This document shows positions 55,181 through 62,776 of a DNA stretch of 64,000 nt, one piece after another. The translations under genes were made by a program, and so were the position numbers. The notes below the pieces were generated by a model. That model was not told the DNA's origin, ran no database searches, and worked only from the letters and a program-made list of their open reading frames with translations. Location of the stretch: the NCBI RefSeq assembly GCF_002013895.1, contig NZ_MAFQ01000007.1:124001-188000 (forward strand). The letters are read 5' to 3'. Each line of letters opens with the position of its first letter. Position 1 is the stretch's first letter. This DNA is from Mycobacteroides franklinii (GTDB lineage: Bacteria > Actinomycetota > Actinomycetes > Mycobacteriales > Mycobacteriaceae).

Positions 55181-56142
55181 CGGTAACCCTGTCGAACCAC
55201 CTGGCCGTGGACTCCGCCTACGAGGCACTGCGTCGCGATGTCTTCCGTGGACTACAAAAGACACCGAAAGAACTGCCGCCCAAGTGGTTTTACGATTCAG
55301 TAGGCAGCAGATTGTTTGATCGGATCACCCGGCTGCCCGAGTACTATCCGGCTCGCGCGGAGACACAGATCCTGTCGGCACGTTCCGCCGAGGTTGCCGG
55401 CGCTAGTGCCGCGGACTCCCTGGTCGAATTAGGGAGTGGTACCTCGACGAAAACCCGGCTATTGCTCGACGCGCTGCGCGATGCCGGCACGCTACGCCGG
55501 TACGTGCCGTTCGACGTCGACGCGAGCACGCTCTCGGCGTCAGTAGCTAAGATCCGCCACGACTATCCGAACATCGAGATCCATGCGGTCTGTGGTGATT
55601 TCGAGAAATACCTAAGCGAGATCCCCGTTAAAGGGCGGCGACTCTTCGTGTTCCTGGGCTCCACGATCGGCAATCTCGCCCCCGAGCCACGCGCCGAATT
55701 CCTCGCGGCACTGGCCGCCGCGATGCGATCGGGTGACAGCTTGCTGCTGGGCACCGACCTCGTGAAAGACCCAGGCCGGCTGGTGCGAGCGTACGACGAT
55801 GCCGCCGGGGTGACCGCCCGGTTCAACCGCAATGTGCTCGCGGTGATCAATCGGGAGCTCGACGCCAATTTCGACCTCAGCGGCTACGCGCATGTCGCCC
55901 GGTGGAATGTCCGGGCCGAACGCATGGAGATGTGGCTGCGGGCTGTCGGCCCCCAGCGGGTACACGTCGGCGCCTTGGACCTGACGGTCGAGTTCACCGC
56001 CGGCGAGGAGATGCTCACCGAAGTTGCGTGCAAGTTCCGATCCGAAGCGGTGGTCGCCGAACTCGCCGCGGTCGGGCTGGAGCGCACCCGGTGGTGGACC
56101 GACGACGCCGGCGACTTCGGTCTCGCACTGGCAGTGCGGTAG
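55177..56142 (+). CDS. egtD: Histidine N-alpha-methyltransferase EgtD (hercynine synthase)
   Basis: Trimethylates the alpha-amino group of histidine with SAM to give hercynine. 321 residues from ATG 55177, the same length as M. tuberculosis EgtD, after GGAAAGGA. Motifs: [29 protein letters not shown] near residues 29-57, SAM-binding [12 protein letters not shown] near 82-93, FDVDASTL near 112, and [11 protein letters not shown] near 158-168 (histidine pocket Asn/Tyr region). [11 protein letters not shown] and [12 protein letters not shown] complete the fold. The usual egtB and egtC are missing from between it and egtA, so sulfur insertion would require copies elsewhere. Confidence 0.95.
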   Translation: MTVTLSNHLAVDSAYEALRRDVFRGLQKTPKELPPKWFYDSVGSRLFDRITRLPEYYPARAETQILSARSAEVAGASAADSLVELGSGTSTKTRLLLDALRDAGTLRRYVPFDVDASTLSASVAKIRHDYPNIEIHAVCGDFEKYLSEIPVKGRRLFVFLGSTIGNLAPEPRAEFLAALAAAMRSGDSLLLGTDLVKDPGRLVRAYDDAAGVTARFNRNVLAVINRELDANFDLSGYAHVARWNVRAERMEMWLRAVGPQRVHVGALDLTVEFTAGEEMLTEVACKFRSEAVVAELAAVGLERTRWWTDDAGDFGLALAVR

Positions 56143-56286
56143 ACGCCAGGCAAGAAAAAGTCGAGAAACCGGATGATGATGAATTACCAAGGCATTACGC
56201 CGCTCTCGCGAGTCCGATCCCGGTCGCGTTCGGCGCTGGCCCCCTCCCGAGGACTGCCGTCCATTTCCGGAGGAACCACTTTTTCG

Positions 56287-56393
56287 GAGAGTCTTTGACG
56301 GCGTGGCCAGTTGTGGTTGTCGCGGCTGCGCCAGGTATCGGGACCTTCGGAAGTTGGCGCAACTACTCACTACGCGGGAGAAGACTCATCGGC
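56287..56393 (+). repeat. Coding remnant copy A (inverted relative to copy B at 60836-60942)
   Basis: 107 bases aligning without gaps to the reverse complement of 60836-60942 at 80 of 107 positions. In the matching frame the peptides are SLTAWPVV..AAPGIGT..RNYSLRGRRLIG and SMTAWRIV..AAPDIGT..RNYSLRGGRLVG. About nine codons differ only synonymously, so the common ancestor was protein coding. The 3' end of the haloacid dehalogenase gene on the other strand runs into it. The parent protein is not recognised. Confidence 0.7.
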
Positions 56394-57073
56394 GCGGCTT
56401 CGGAGGATTGCCGCCAACTCCCGTAGATCGCTGGCGACGATCTCCGGCTGCGGCAGGCCGGAGATCGGCAGCGGGGCGTTGCCGGCGTGGGTAATCAGCT
56501 CGCCGCCGAGCCCGACCGATTGCGCGCCGGTGGTGTCCCAGACGTGGGCGGCGACCATCATGCATTCCGCCGGCGCCACGCCAAGTTCGTCGCAAGCGCG
56601 CAGATACACGTCGGCGCGGGTTTGAACACTCGGTGTGAGGCGACGCTGAGCTGGCGCTCGAAACGGTGCCCCAGTCCGGCATGTTCCAGCGGGCTGGCAC
56701 CGCCCGGATTGGGCGGTGAGTTTGTCAGCGTCACGAGGCGAAAACCGTTGTTACGTAGGACTGTCAATCCATCGGCGACGTCGGGATGTGCAGGAATGGT
56801 CAGCATCCCGTGGTCAAGTGTCCGTTCGTCCGCCTCGGCGATGTTGACGCCGTGGACGGAGGCGAGCATCTGCGGCACCCCCTGGCCCAGTGTGAAGAAG
56901 TCGACGTAGTGGTCCGAGAGCGTCGCCGTCATCGAGTAGGTGACCAGCTGACCGAACCACGCCCGCAAGCCTCGTCGATCGCCGAAGGGTCGCTCGAAAA
57001 ACGGTGCGATGGAATCGATGTCGATCAAAGTCTCGTTGACATCGAACACGAGAACAGATGGAGCTGCGATCAT
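56370..57073 (-). pseudogene. Haloacid dehalogenase type II, one-base frameshift
   Basis: HAD-superfamily L-2-haloacid dehalogenase. From ATG 57073 the frame gives SVLVFDVNETLIDI (nucleophile Asp), DHYVDFFTLGQ, and VTLTNSPPNPGG near residue 118, then RVFKPAP. At about 56608-56615 it shifts: the second frame (to the TAG at 56370) continues VYLRACDELGVAPAECMMVAAHVWDT, with the acidic and Trp residues of motif III. Adding one base in gcgccgacg joins them to a normal-length protein of about 234 residues. Read as is, the catalytic C-terminal part is lost. The gene follows DUF1348 and AhpD-like genes in a minus-strand operon. Confidence 0.82.
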
Positions 57074-57147
57074 CGTCACATCATCTACGGTGTGGTCGTC
57101 GATAAAGCCCCGCGTGGTCGGTGACGGGCCGGCACGGCAGAAAATCT

Positions 57148-57615
57148 TCACCGCAGGGGAATGTCGTGTCCTTGTCCGCGTTCATTGGCGGAACGGGGGC
57201 CATGGAAGCGGCGTTCGGCTTCGGCAATGGGGAGGTCTTTGATGCTCGCTTCTCGGCGGCGCATGAGTCCGTCGTCGTCGAATTCCCATAACTCGTTGCC
57301 GTAACTGCGGTACCACTGATGGCTGGCGTCGCGCCATTCATATTGGAAGCGCACGGCGATGCGGTTCCCGCGGAATCCCCACAGGCTTTTGCGCAGCACG
57401 TAGTCGAGTTCGTGTTCCCATTTTCTGGTGAGGAACTCGACGATTGCGGGGCGGCCGGATAGGAATTGGTCGCGGTTGCGCCATACGGAGTGTGGGGTGT
57501 AGGCCAGGCTGACGTGGCGGGGGTCGCGGGTATTCCAGGCGTCTTCGGCGGCCTGGACTTTCTGCAGTGCTGTGACGGTGTCGAACGGTGGGGAAGGGGG
57601 TCGTTGCTCAGGCAC
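57148..57615 (-). CDS. DUF1348 family (NTF2-like fold) protein
   Basis: 155 residues. The DUF1348 pattern is strong: [22 protein letters not shown] near residues 19-40, [13 protein letters not shown] near 43, [20 protein letters not shown] near 62 and [29 protein letters not shown] near 84-112. The fold is SnoaL/NTF2-like; no enzymatic activity is established. It lies between the AhpD-like gene and the haloacid dehalogenase, all on the minus strand, suggesting a shared operon under the palindrome at 58250-58280. Confidence 0.88.
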   Translation of the reverse strand: MPEQRPPSPPFDTVTALQKVQAAEDAWNTRDPRHVSLAYTPHSVWRNRDQFLSGRPAIVEFLTRKWEHELDYVLRKSLWGFRGNRIAVRFQYEWRDASHQWYRSYGNELWEFDDDGLMRRREASIKDLPIAEAERRFHGPRSANERGQGHDIPLR

Positions 57616-57670
57616 GTTGGCGTTGATCCTCGTTGGTGGTTGTTCGTGATCGTGGCGGGACCGACGACTC

Positions 57671-58222
57671 TTAGTTCTGGTGGTGGTTCAGGGCGACGAC
57701 GGGCCAGTCGTTGTCGACATGAGCCAAGACGTTGAAGTAGTTGGTCAAAATGTTGAGCGCCAAGTTGGCGACGACTTCGCCGATCTCTTCCTCGGTAGCG
57801 CCGGCTTCGCGGGCAGCCTTGACTTCGGTTTCGTCAACGTCGCCGGCGTTGGCGGCGATGGTGTTGGACAGTTTGAGCAGCGCGGCCACGTGGGCGTCCT
57901 TCGAGTCACCCTCTCGCGCCTTGGCTAGCTCGTCGGAGTCCAGCTTGGCGATGTTGGCGCCGATGTAGGTGTGCGCGGACAGGCAGTACTCGCATCCGTT
58001 CAGTTCTGCGGTGGCGATCGCGAGCCGCTCGCGCACCGCTGGGCTCAACACGCCGCCGGCGACCGCGCCCGACAGCGCCAGGTAAGCCTGCAGCAGAGTA
58101 GGACTGCTGGCCATCACCTTGGTCATGTTGGGGGTCAGTCCCAGCGATTTGTGTACTTGGGCGAGCAGCTCGGCAGCCCGGCCGGTGGCGGCCTCGGGCT
58201 CGACGGGAACAAAGTTAGCCAT
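57671..58222 (-). CDS. AhpD-like alkylhydroperoxidase (carboxymuconolactone decarboxylase family)
   Basis: 183 residues from ATG 58222. The peroxidatic/redox motif is complete: E-x-C-E-Y-C-x-S-A-H in [15 protein letters not shown] near residues 80-94, with the Glu of ATAELNG. It can therefore reduce peroxides using a dithiol donor. [23 protein letters not shown] near 145-167 is typical. First gene of a minus-strand operon with DUF1348 and a haloacid dehalogenase. A perfect 8-base inverted repeat lies 28-58 bases upstream of its start. Confidence 0.9.
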   Translation of the reverse strand: MANFVPVEPEAATGRAAELLAQVHKSLGLTPNMTKVMASSPTLLQAYLALSGAVAGGVLSPAVRERLAIATAELNGCEYCLSAHTYIGANIAKLDSDELAKAREGDSKDAHVAALLKLSNTIAANAGDVDETEVKAAREAGATEEEIGEVVANLALNILTNYFNVLAHVDNDWPVVALNHHQN

Positions 58223-58249
58223 TGCGGGTCTCTTTCTTTCCGCCATCAC

Positions 58250-58280
58250 CTAATGGATGAATATGAGTTCTCTCCATTAG
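58250..58280 (-). promoter_or_regulatory. 8-base inverted repeat, candidate operator of the AhpD-like operon
   Basis: CTAATGGA at 58250-58257 and TCCATTAG at 58273-58280 are perfect inverted repeats, 15 bases apart. The site is immediately upstream of the AhpD-like gene, within its expected promoter. TTAG/CTAA-type arms with a 15-base spacing suggest a dimer spanning about two helical turns. The regulator is not identified. Confidence 0.5.
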
Positions 58281-58561
58281 CAATCTACCACTGCCTTCTA
58301 ACGGGTGCAAGGCTTTCTACCCGTGAGAATGTCGGTGTGTGACGACGGGAACACCCGCGTGGCTCCCGCCCGCCGAGCCGGCGCCGGTTCGCCTGACGTC
58401 CACCATCTGGGCCGGCCCAGCCGCAGTCAACATGCGAGCCGGTGACGCCCCCGGATGTGTGCTTTACGAACACATTTGTGACCGGTGTGACGCTCAAAGT
58501 CGATGGCGGCCAGCATCTGACTTAATCCACCAACGACGATCGGGCCGCCGACGACGACGGG
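58281..58561. other. Intergenic region between the AhpD-like and CGNR genes
   Basis: About 280 bases without a recognised gene. A plus-strand frame opens at GTG 58339 and includes GCVLYEHICDRCDA, but it runs antisense into the CGNR gene and matches no family. A small dyad CACATTTGTG is at about 58469-58478. Possibly regulatory or a decayed gene. Confidence 0.35.
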
Positions 58562-59182
58562 TCAGATTCGCCGGTTCGTCTCAGCTGCGGACGTTCGGTG
58601 GCGCCGTACTTTGGCGCGGTTGCCGCAGATTGCCATGGAACACCAGCGTCGGCGGTGGGCTTTGGTGCGGTCGTAGAAAATGACGGTGCAGCCAGGGCAT
58701 TGCCGGATCAGGGTCGGGTCGCCCTCGACGAGCAGGTGCGCCCAGGCTTGTGCGGATAGGACCAGAAGCTGTGTGGGCTGTTCCCAGTGCCGCCGCTCAT
58801 GCAGCAAGAGAGTGTCATGGTCGGGGTTGAGCTGGGTGTAGCGCCGATCCTGCGCCAGCAGCGCATTCAGCTCGTCAATCACATCAACGGGGAACGGCAC
58901 CGACTTTTCGCCTGCCCAGTCCAACAGAATCGGCCGCAGCTTCTCCCGAAGAGTACGGGCATCCCCAGCGGCGCCGTCGAGTTGACCAGCGCTGAACAGA
59001 TCTTCGAGCACTGCGCGGTCGTCGTCGTCGATGAGTCCCGTGCGTGCGAGCCACCGTACATAATTCGCCCCGTCTCCGATCAATTCGATTGGCTCTGAAC
59101 CTGGGGAAGGCGTGGCCCGGCTGTTCAGTAGTTCCAGGGCCGGGTCTCCCGCGAGGCCGACGATGACATCGAGCGGCTGCAT
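58562..59182 (-). CDS. CGNR zinc-finger transcriptional regulator (ABATE domain)
   Basis: 206 residues from ATG 59182. The N-terminal stress-induced ABATE domain (LDVIVGLAGDPALELLNSR near residues 4-22, IGDGANYVRWLARTGL near 38) is followed by a C-terminal zinc-binding CGNR motif: CPGCTVIFYDRTKAHRRRWCSMAICGNRAKVRRH near 160-195. CGNR proteins are DNA-binding regulators of stress responses. It is divergent from the SnoaL-like gene at 59319; the large palindrome at 59259-59293 sits between them and is its most plausible target. Confidence 0.9.
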   Translation of the reverse strand: MQPLDVIVGLAGDPALELLNSRATPSPGSEPIELIGDGANYVRWLARTGLIDDDDRAVLEDLFSAGQLDGAAGDARTLREKLRPILLDWAGEKSVPFPVDVIDELNALLAQDRRYTQLNPDHDTLLLHERRHWEQPTQLLVLSAQAWAHLLVEGDPTLIRQCPGCTVIFYDRTKAHRRRWCSMAICGNRAKVRRHRTSAAETNRRI

Positions 59183-59258
59183 CGGCCTCACCTTCCCGGG
59201 CGGATCACCGCCGCACTGGTAACCGCTCAACTACATGTTGACAGGTTAGCAAGCGCGG

Positions 59259-59293
59259 GTGTAACCTTTGAAACATCTTTTCAGAAGTTACAC
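59259..59293. promoter_or_regulatory. 35-base hyphenated palindrome between CGNR and SnoaL-like genes
   Basis: GTGTAAC (59259-59265) pairs with GTTACAC (59287-59293), and inside them TGAAA (59269-59273) pairs with TTTCA (59279-59283), all symmetric around 59276. A consensus -35 TTGACA at 59238-59243 lies 16 bases before TGTAAC, so the palindrome overlaps the probable -10 and start point of the plus-strand gene. This is a strong candidate repressor operator. Confidence 0.6.
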
Positions 59294-59318
59294 GGGTGGA
59301 CTGGGAGCGAGGGTTGCG

Positions 59319-59807
59319 ATGGGTGTCATTAAGCACAAGAAGATCGACGTCGATGGGAACGCCGGATCCGAACCGGTTGCGGCATCGGGCTCGGAATCCG
59401 AAGCAACGAGTGCGACCTACCGGGCGCCCTTGGAGATCGTCAAAGAACTCTACGCAAAATTGACCGCCGGCGATCCAAGCGGCGCGCTGGCCCTGATGTC
59501 TGACGACATCGAGTGGATCACCATGATGGACTACAAGGTCGCCGGCCGTGGCCCGCAGAAAGTCCTTGAGGGCATGCTGATGCCGGCAATGGAAGAGTGG
59601 GAGCCATACACGCTGACGCCGCACGAATTCATCTGTGACGGCGATAAAGTCGTATCGGTGGGGCGGTTCGAAGGAACGAACCGCGCGACCGGCAAGCACG
59701 TGGAGGTCGACTACTCTCACATCTGGGAAGTGAGAGGTCACAAGATAGTGCGACACCGTCAATTCATCGACACGGGCAAGATTGAGCCAGCGCGCCATCT
59801 CGGCTGA
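59319..59807 (+). CDS. SnoaL-like / NTF2 superfamily protein
   Basis: 162 residues from ATG 59319, preceded by GGGAGCGAGGG; an in-frame ATG at 59268 lies inside the palindrome and is rejected. After a polar N-terminus of about 35 residues, the NTF2-like domain runs from APLEIVKELYAKLTAGDPSGALALMSDDIEW near 37-67 through GRFEGTNRATGKHVEVDYSHIWEV near 115-138. Many such proteins are small isomerases or hydrolases such as limonene epoxide hydrolases; catalytic residues are not clear. It is controlled by the palindrome and probably by the adjacent CGNR regulator. Confidence 0.8.
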   Translation: MGVIKHKKIDVDGNAGSEPVAASGSESEATSATYRAPLEIVKELYAKLTAGDPSGALALMSDDIEWITMMDYKVAGRGPQKVLEGMLMPAMEEWEPYTLTPHEFICDGDKVVSVGRFEGTNRATGKHVEVDYSHIWEVRGHKIVRHRQFIDTGKIEPARHLG

Positions 59808-59930
59808 GGCCGCCGGGGGACACAGGGTGGTGACCCAAACCTGCGTCGTATGATGCCAATCCTCCTCACAGGTCCATGTTCTGGTGAATTTGACATCCCA
59901 ACTGCGAGAGTCCGCTGATGCAAGAGTTTG

Positions 59931-60077
59931 ATGACGAACTGTTCCGAACAGACACCAGGGCACTCAGGGTCGGCCCGTGCACGGGGACGGCTTGACCAGC
60001 TGGAAGAAGAACTCGACGAAATCGCCACGCGCACCGACAAACTGATGACCACCACCTTTGGAGCGGAATCCCGATGA
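59931..60077 (+). CDS. Short coupled leader protein upstream of the alpha/beta hydrolase
   Basis: 48 codons starting ATG 59931. The stop overlaps the hydrolase ATG by 4 bases (ATGA). The central part GRLDQLEEELDEIATRTDKL is an amphipathic charged helix, possibly a coiled coil, followed by a Thr-rich tail. An alternative ATG frame 12 bases earlier ends after 24 codons. Too short for family recognition, but coupling and composition suggest a real gene. Confidence 0.4.
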   Translation: MTNCSEQTPGHSGSARARGRLDQLEEELDEIATRTDKLMTTTFGAESR

Positions 60078-60766
60078 CAACCGAGCCAACCTTTGTCTTG
60101 GTCCACGCGGCGTGGGCCGACAGCTCCAGCTGGGCACCTGTCATCCATCGACTACAGCAGCGCGGCCACAACGTCATCGCCGCACCGCTACCGCTGACAT
60201 CGTTCGACGACGACACCGCAGCGCTGAACCGAGTTCTCGAGCGTATCGAGGGACGCGTCGTTCTCGGCGGTCATGCTTACGCCGGCGCGGTCATCGGAGC
60301 GGCAAATACCGACTCGGTGACGGCTTTAGTCTATGTCGCCGCGATCGCACCCGACGAAGGTGAAACAGTCGCCAGTCTGTTTCACCGCGCCCCTGCGCAT
60401 CGTCTCGCACCCGCCCTAGAACCGGATCGTCACGGCTTAATTTGGCTGCCGCACAGCGCTTTCGCAGCAGCATTCGCACAAAACGCAACCTCCGAACAAC
60501 ACGCCATGCTCGCCGCAGTCCAGCGCCCCCTCTCACCGACGTGCATCACCGCACCCGCCCCACGGCCCGCCTGGAAAGATCGCACAAGCTGGTTCCTCAT
60601 CGCCGAAAACGACCGCATGATCGCCGCGGAAACCCAGCACTTCGTCGCCACACGGATGAACGCCACCATCCGTGTCACCGATGCCGACCACCTGCCAATG
60701 GTGACCCAACCCGACAGCGTCACCGAGATACTGCTCGCCGCGGCCACCGGTCCGACGGCTGCGTGA
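60074..60766 (+). CDS. Alpha/beta hydrolase fold protein lacking the usual nucleophile serine
   Basis: 230 residues. The fold is clear: PTFVLVHAAWADSSSWAPVI near residues 5-24 forms the oxyanion loop region, and VVLGGHAYAGAVIG near 62-75 is the nucleophile elbow. The expected G-x-S-x-G is read GHAYAG, so Ala replaces Ser. The final VTDADHLPMVTQP near 202 supplies the catalytic His position. Without the Ser, classical esterase activity is unlikely; it may act by another mechanism or only bind a ligand. This Ala variant seems recurrent in some actinobacterial relatives (recollection, not checked). Translation is coupled to a short upstream frame. Confidence 0.8.
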   Translation: MTTEPTFVLVHAAWADSSSWAPVIHRLQQRGHNVIAAPLPLTSFDDDTAALNRVLERIEGRVVLGGHAYAGAVIGAANTDSVTALVYVAAIAPDEGETVASLFHRAPAHRLAPALEPDRHGLIWLPHSAFAAAFAQNATSEQHAMLAAVQRPLSPTCITAPAPRPAWKDRTSWFLIAENDRMIAAETQHFVATRMNATIRVTDADHLPMVTQPDSVTEILLAAATGPTAA

Positions 60767-60835
60767 TAGCGCCACCTGACCCGGCCTGTGCGCTCATCGT
60801 CGGTTCAACATGACTGACCAAATACACCCGACCCA

Positions 60836-60942
60836 CCCGACGAGACGTCCACCGCGTAGTGAGTAATTCCGACGGCTGTCGGAGGTCCCGATATCCGGCG
60901 CAGCCTCGACGCCTACGATCCGCCACGCCGTCATCGACTCAC
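60836..60942 (-). repeat. Coding remnant copy B (inverted relative to copy A at 56287-56393)
   Basis: 107 bases, 75 percent identical to the reverse complement of copy A, with differences concentrated at third codon positions. On the minus strand the frame reads STAW-type SMTAWRIVGVEAAPDIGT then SRRNYSLRGGRLVG within a 65-codon open frame (60794-60991). It contains the perfect hairpin TCCGAC-GGCT-GTCGGA at 60868-60883, absent in copy A. It lies in the gap between the convergent alpha/beta hydrolase and flavoreductase genes. Confidence 0.7.
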
Positions 60943-61007
60943 CGGTCGGGTCAGTGACGCTACTGCGCGACGACGCCGACCGCAACACCACCGACGGGGT
61001 GCGTTGG

Positions 61008-61955
61008 TCAGAGCGGTGCTACCACAAGCGTTTCACTGTCGGCTCGAGAAACGCATGGCATGAGGTAGCTGTCGCGTTCGGCATCCTCAAGGTAGGCGTC
61101 GCGGTGGTCGACTCGGCCGGAGACAAGACGCAACTTACACGTGCCGCATGTGCCGCTTTCACATGATGATGCAACAGAGATCCCGGCCGACCGCAGAGCG
61201 TCCAGTAACGTCTGCGCGGGCGACACGTCGATAGTTTGATCGGTTGACTGCCAGCGTACTGAAAACGGTGAGCATGCCATGCCCAGGGCATTGACTCCCT
61301 GGAAGTTTTCAAAATGCACGCGGCTGGGGCGCCAGTGCATTGTTAGGGCGCGGACTTCGTCCATCAACGGCGTTGGTCCGCAGCAATAGAGGTGGGTTTC
61401 ATCCGGTTGGGAAAGATATGGCCACAGGTCGAGTCGGCCCGCGCTGGTGCTATGGTGCAGCAGGACTTCCATCCCGGGCGACAGCTTAAGCATGTCATCA
61501 AGATATGCCGAATTAGCTCGACTCTTCGTCAGATAGATAAGCAGCCCCGATGCGTCGGTTGTCCTCGCAACCTCTAAAGCCATGGAGCGTATGGCCGTGA
61601 TACCTATGCCTCCGGCGATGAAGAGATAGGCGCGTGAGGGCGCCAATTGGAATGTGTTTCGAGGCGGCGAAATGACCAGCCGGTCACCGCGTTTGGTCTG
61701 ATCGATAAGATCGACTGATCCTCCCCGTCCGGTCGTGTCACGATATACCGTGATGGCATAGCGGTTATGACAACCTGGGGGGTCCGTCAGTGAGTAGCTG
61801 CGTACCGAACCGTTGGGTGTACGAACGGTGATATGTGCTCCCGCCGTGAAAGGTGGGAGAGCTTGCAGTCCCTCTGGTATGAGCTCGAAACGCCAAATCG
61901 ATTCTGTCAACCGCGTCTTTGCCGCGATCACCACAGAGGTCTCGGATTGATTCAT
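61008..61955 (-). CDS. PDR/VanB-type oxidoreductase: flavin reductase with C-terminal 2Fe-2S domain
   Basis: 315 residues in three domains. The flavin domain (about 1-100) contains VRSYSLTDPP near 51, the R-x-Y-S-L flavin motif. The NAD(P)H domain (about 105-225) contains YLFIAGGIGITAIRSM near 110 and HLYCCGPTPLMDEV near 189. The plant-type ferredoxin domain (235-315) has Cys ligands in SSCESGTCGTCKLRL near 265-279 and in LMPCVS near 303. It would shuttle electrons from NAD(P)H to a partner. The ATG overlaps the stop of a MOSC-domain gene by one base (TAATG), making that protein the likely partner. Confidence 0.92.
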   Translation of the reverse strand: MNQSETSVVIAAKTRLTESIWRFELIPEGLQALPPFTAGAHITVRTPNGSVRSYSLTDPPGCHNRYAITVYRDTTGRGGSVDLIDQTKRGDRLVISPPRNTFQLAPSRAYLFIAGGIGITAIRSMALEVARTTDASGLLIYLTKSRANSAYLDDMLKLSPGMEVLLHHSTSAGRLDLWPYLSQPDETHLYCCGPTPLMDEVRALTMHWRPSRVHFENFQGVNALGMACSPFSVRWQSTDQTIDVSPAQTLLDALRSAGISVASSCESGTCGTCKLRLVSGRVDHRDAYLEDAERDSYLMPCVSRADSETLVVAPL

Positions 61956-62776
61956 TAAGCTTCACCGTTGCCAGCGTAGGGATTGACCTTGACTGGGTCA
62001 CCTTGCCGCATAGTCGCGCCGTTAATGACCTCAGCCCAAATCCCAAGGTTGGCATCACCGTAATGTTCTACGAGGAGCCTGGGCACCGCCAGATCGCGAA
62101 CGGCGGTCGATGGATTGACTTCAGTCGCTGCGCACCGAGGAATGGCCGCTAGCCCGCGTAGCAAGACGTCACCGATAGAAAACTCTTTACCAACTAGCTC
62201 TGCTTCAGCAAAGGGTGGTGTGCCTTGGATATAGATGTTTGCCCGAAATCGGCGGTGGTCGATCACGCGTTCGCTCCTGCGTGAGAGGTCGCGGATCGAA
62301 TCGAGGTTGATGATCGACACGGCGTTCATCAAGGTGTCCGATTTGATTGCCGCGTCGGTGAACCGACGCCCGGGTTCTCGCGCCAGGATCGGCTCTGCTT
62401 CATCTGGACAATCGAGTATTCGCGCGAAGAAGCGCTCGACCGCTCGTACACCCGCCCGCGTCGCCAGGTCTTCGTGTAAGACGACGTGCTGGCGTACCTT
62501 GACCTCCAAAACCCGGCTGTGAACATCGAGATTGGTTGTGATCCCGGCAAGTCGATCCTCTTTGAGCAGGACGAAGAAGTTGCTCTTGTGGATCGCTTTC
62601 CCATTGCCAGGACGGTATTCGCCGCCAGGTCGGGCCAACGCCCATTCGCGATCGTAGGGAAAACCGCGGCCGGTCTTCAACGCAACTGATGCCACGGTTT
62701 GAGGGGAGAGTCCTTTGATGGGGTAAGACGCGAGCTCATAGACAGTAGCCGCAGCCCCGTGGAATTCGGCGGTCAT
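61955..62776 (-). CDS. MOSC domain (molybdenum cofactor-binding) protein
   Basis: 273 residues. The N-terminal beta-barrel (VYELASYPIKGLSPQTV near residues 13-29, DREWALARPGG near 42) and the MOSC domain (about 130-270) are complete. The conserved Cys that should ligate molybdenum is in AAIPRCAATEVNPSTAVRD near 225-243. MOSC proteins of the mARC/YcbX/YiiM group reduce N-hydroxylated compounds and need a 2Fe-2S/flavin electron donor. Here such a donor is the next gene, translationally coupled. Its own start overlaps the stop of a truncated hydrolase frame (ATGA). Confidence 0.9.
   Translation of the reverse strand: MTAEFHGAAATVYELASYPIKGLSPQTVASVALKTGRGFPYDREWALARPGGEYRPGNGKAIHKSNFFVLLKEDRLAGITTNLDVHSRVLEVKVRQHVVLHEDLATRAGVRAVERFFARILDCPDEAEPILAREPGRRFTDAAIKSDTLMNAVSIINLDSIRDLSRRSERVIDHRRFRANIYIQGTPPFAEAELVGKEFSIGDVLLRGLAAIPRCAATEVNPSTAVRDLAVPRLLVEHYGDANLGIWAEVINGATMRQGDPVKVNPYAGNGEA

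Noticed and set aside
58339..58683. 115-codon plus-strand frame before and over the CGNR gene
   Set aside because: Its second half is antisense to CGNR and the first half matches no family; kept only as a comment on the intergenic region.
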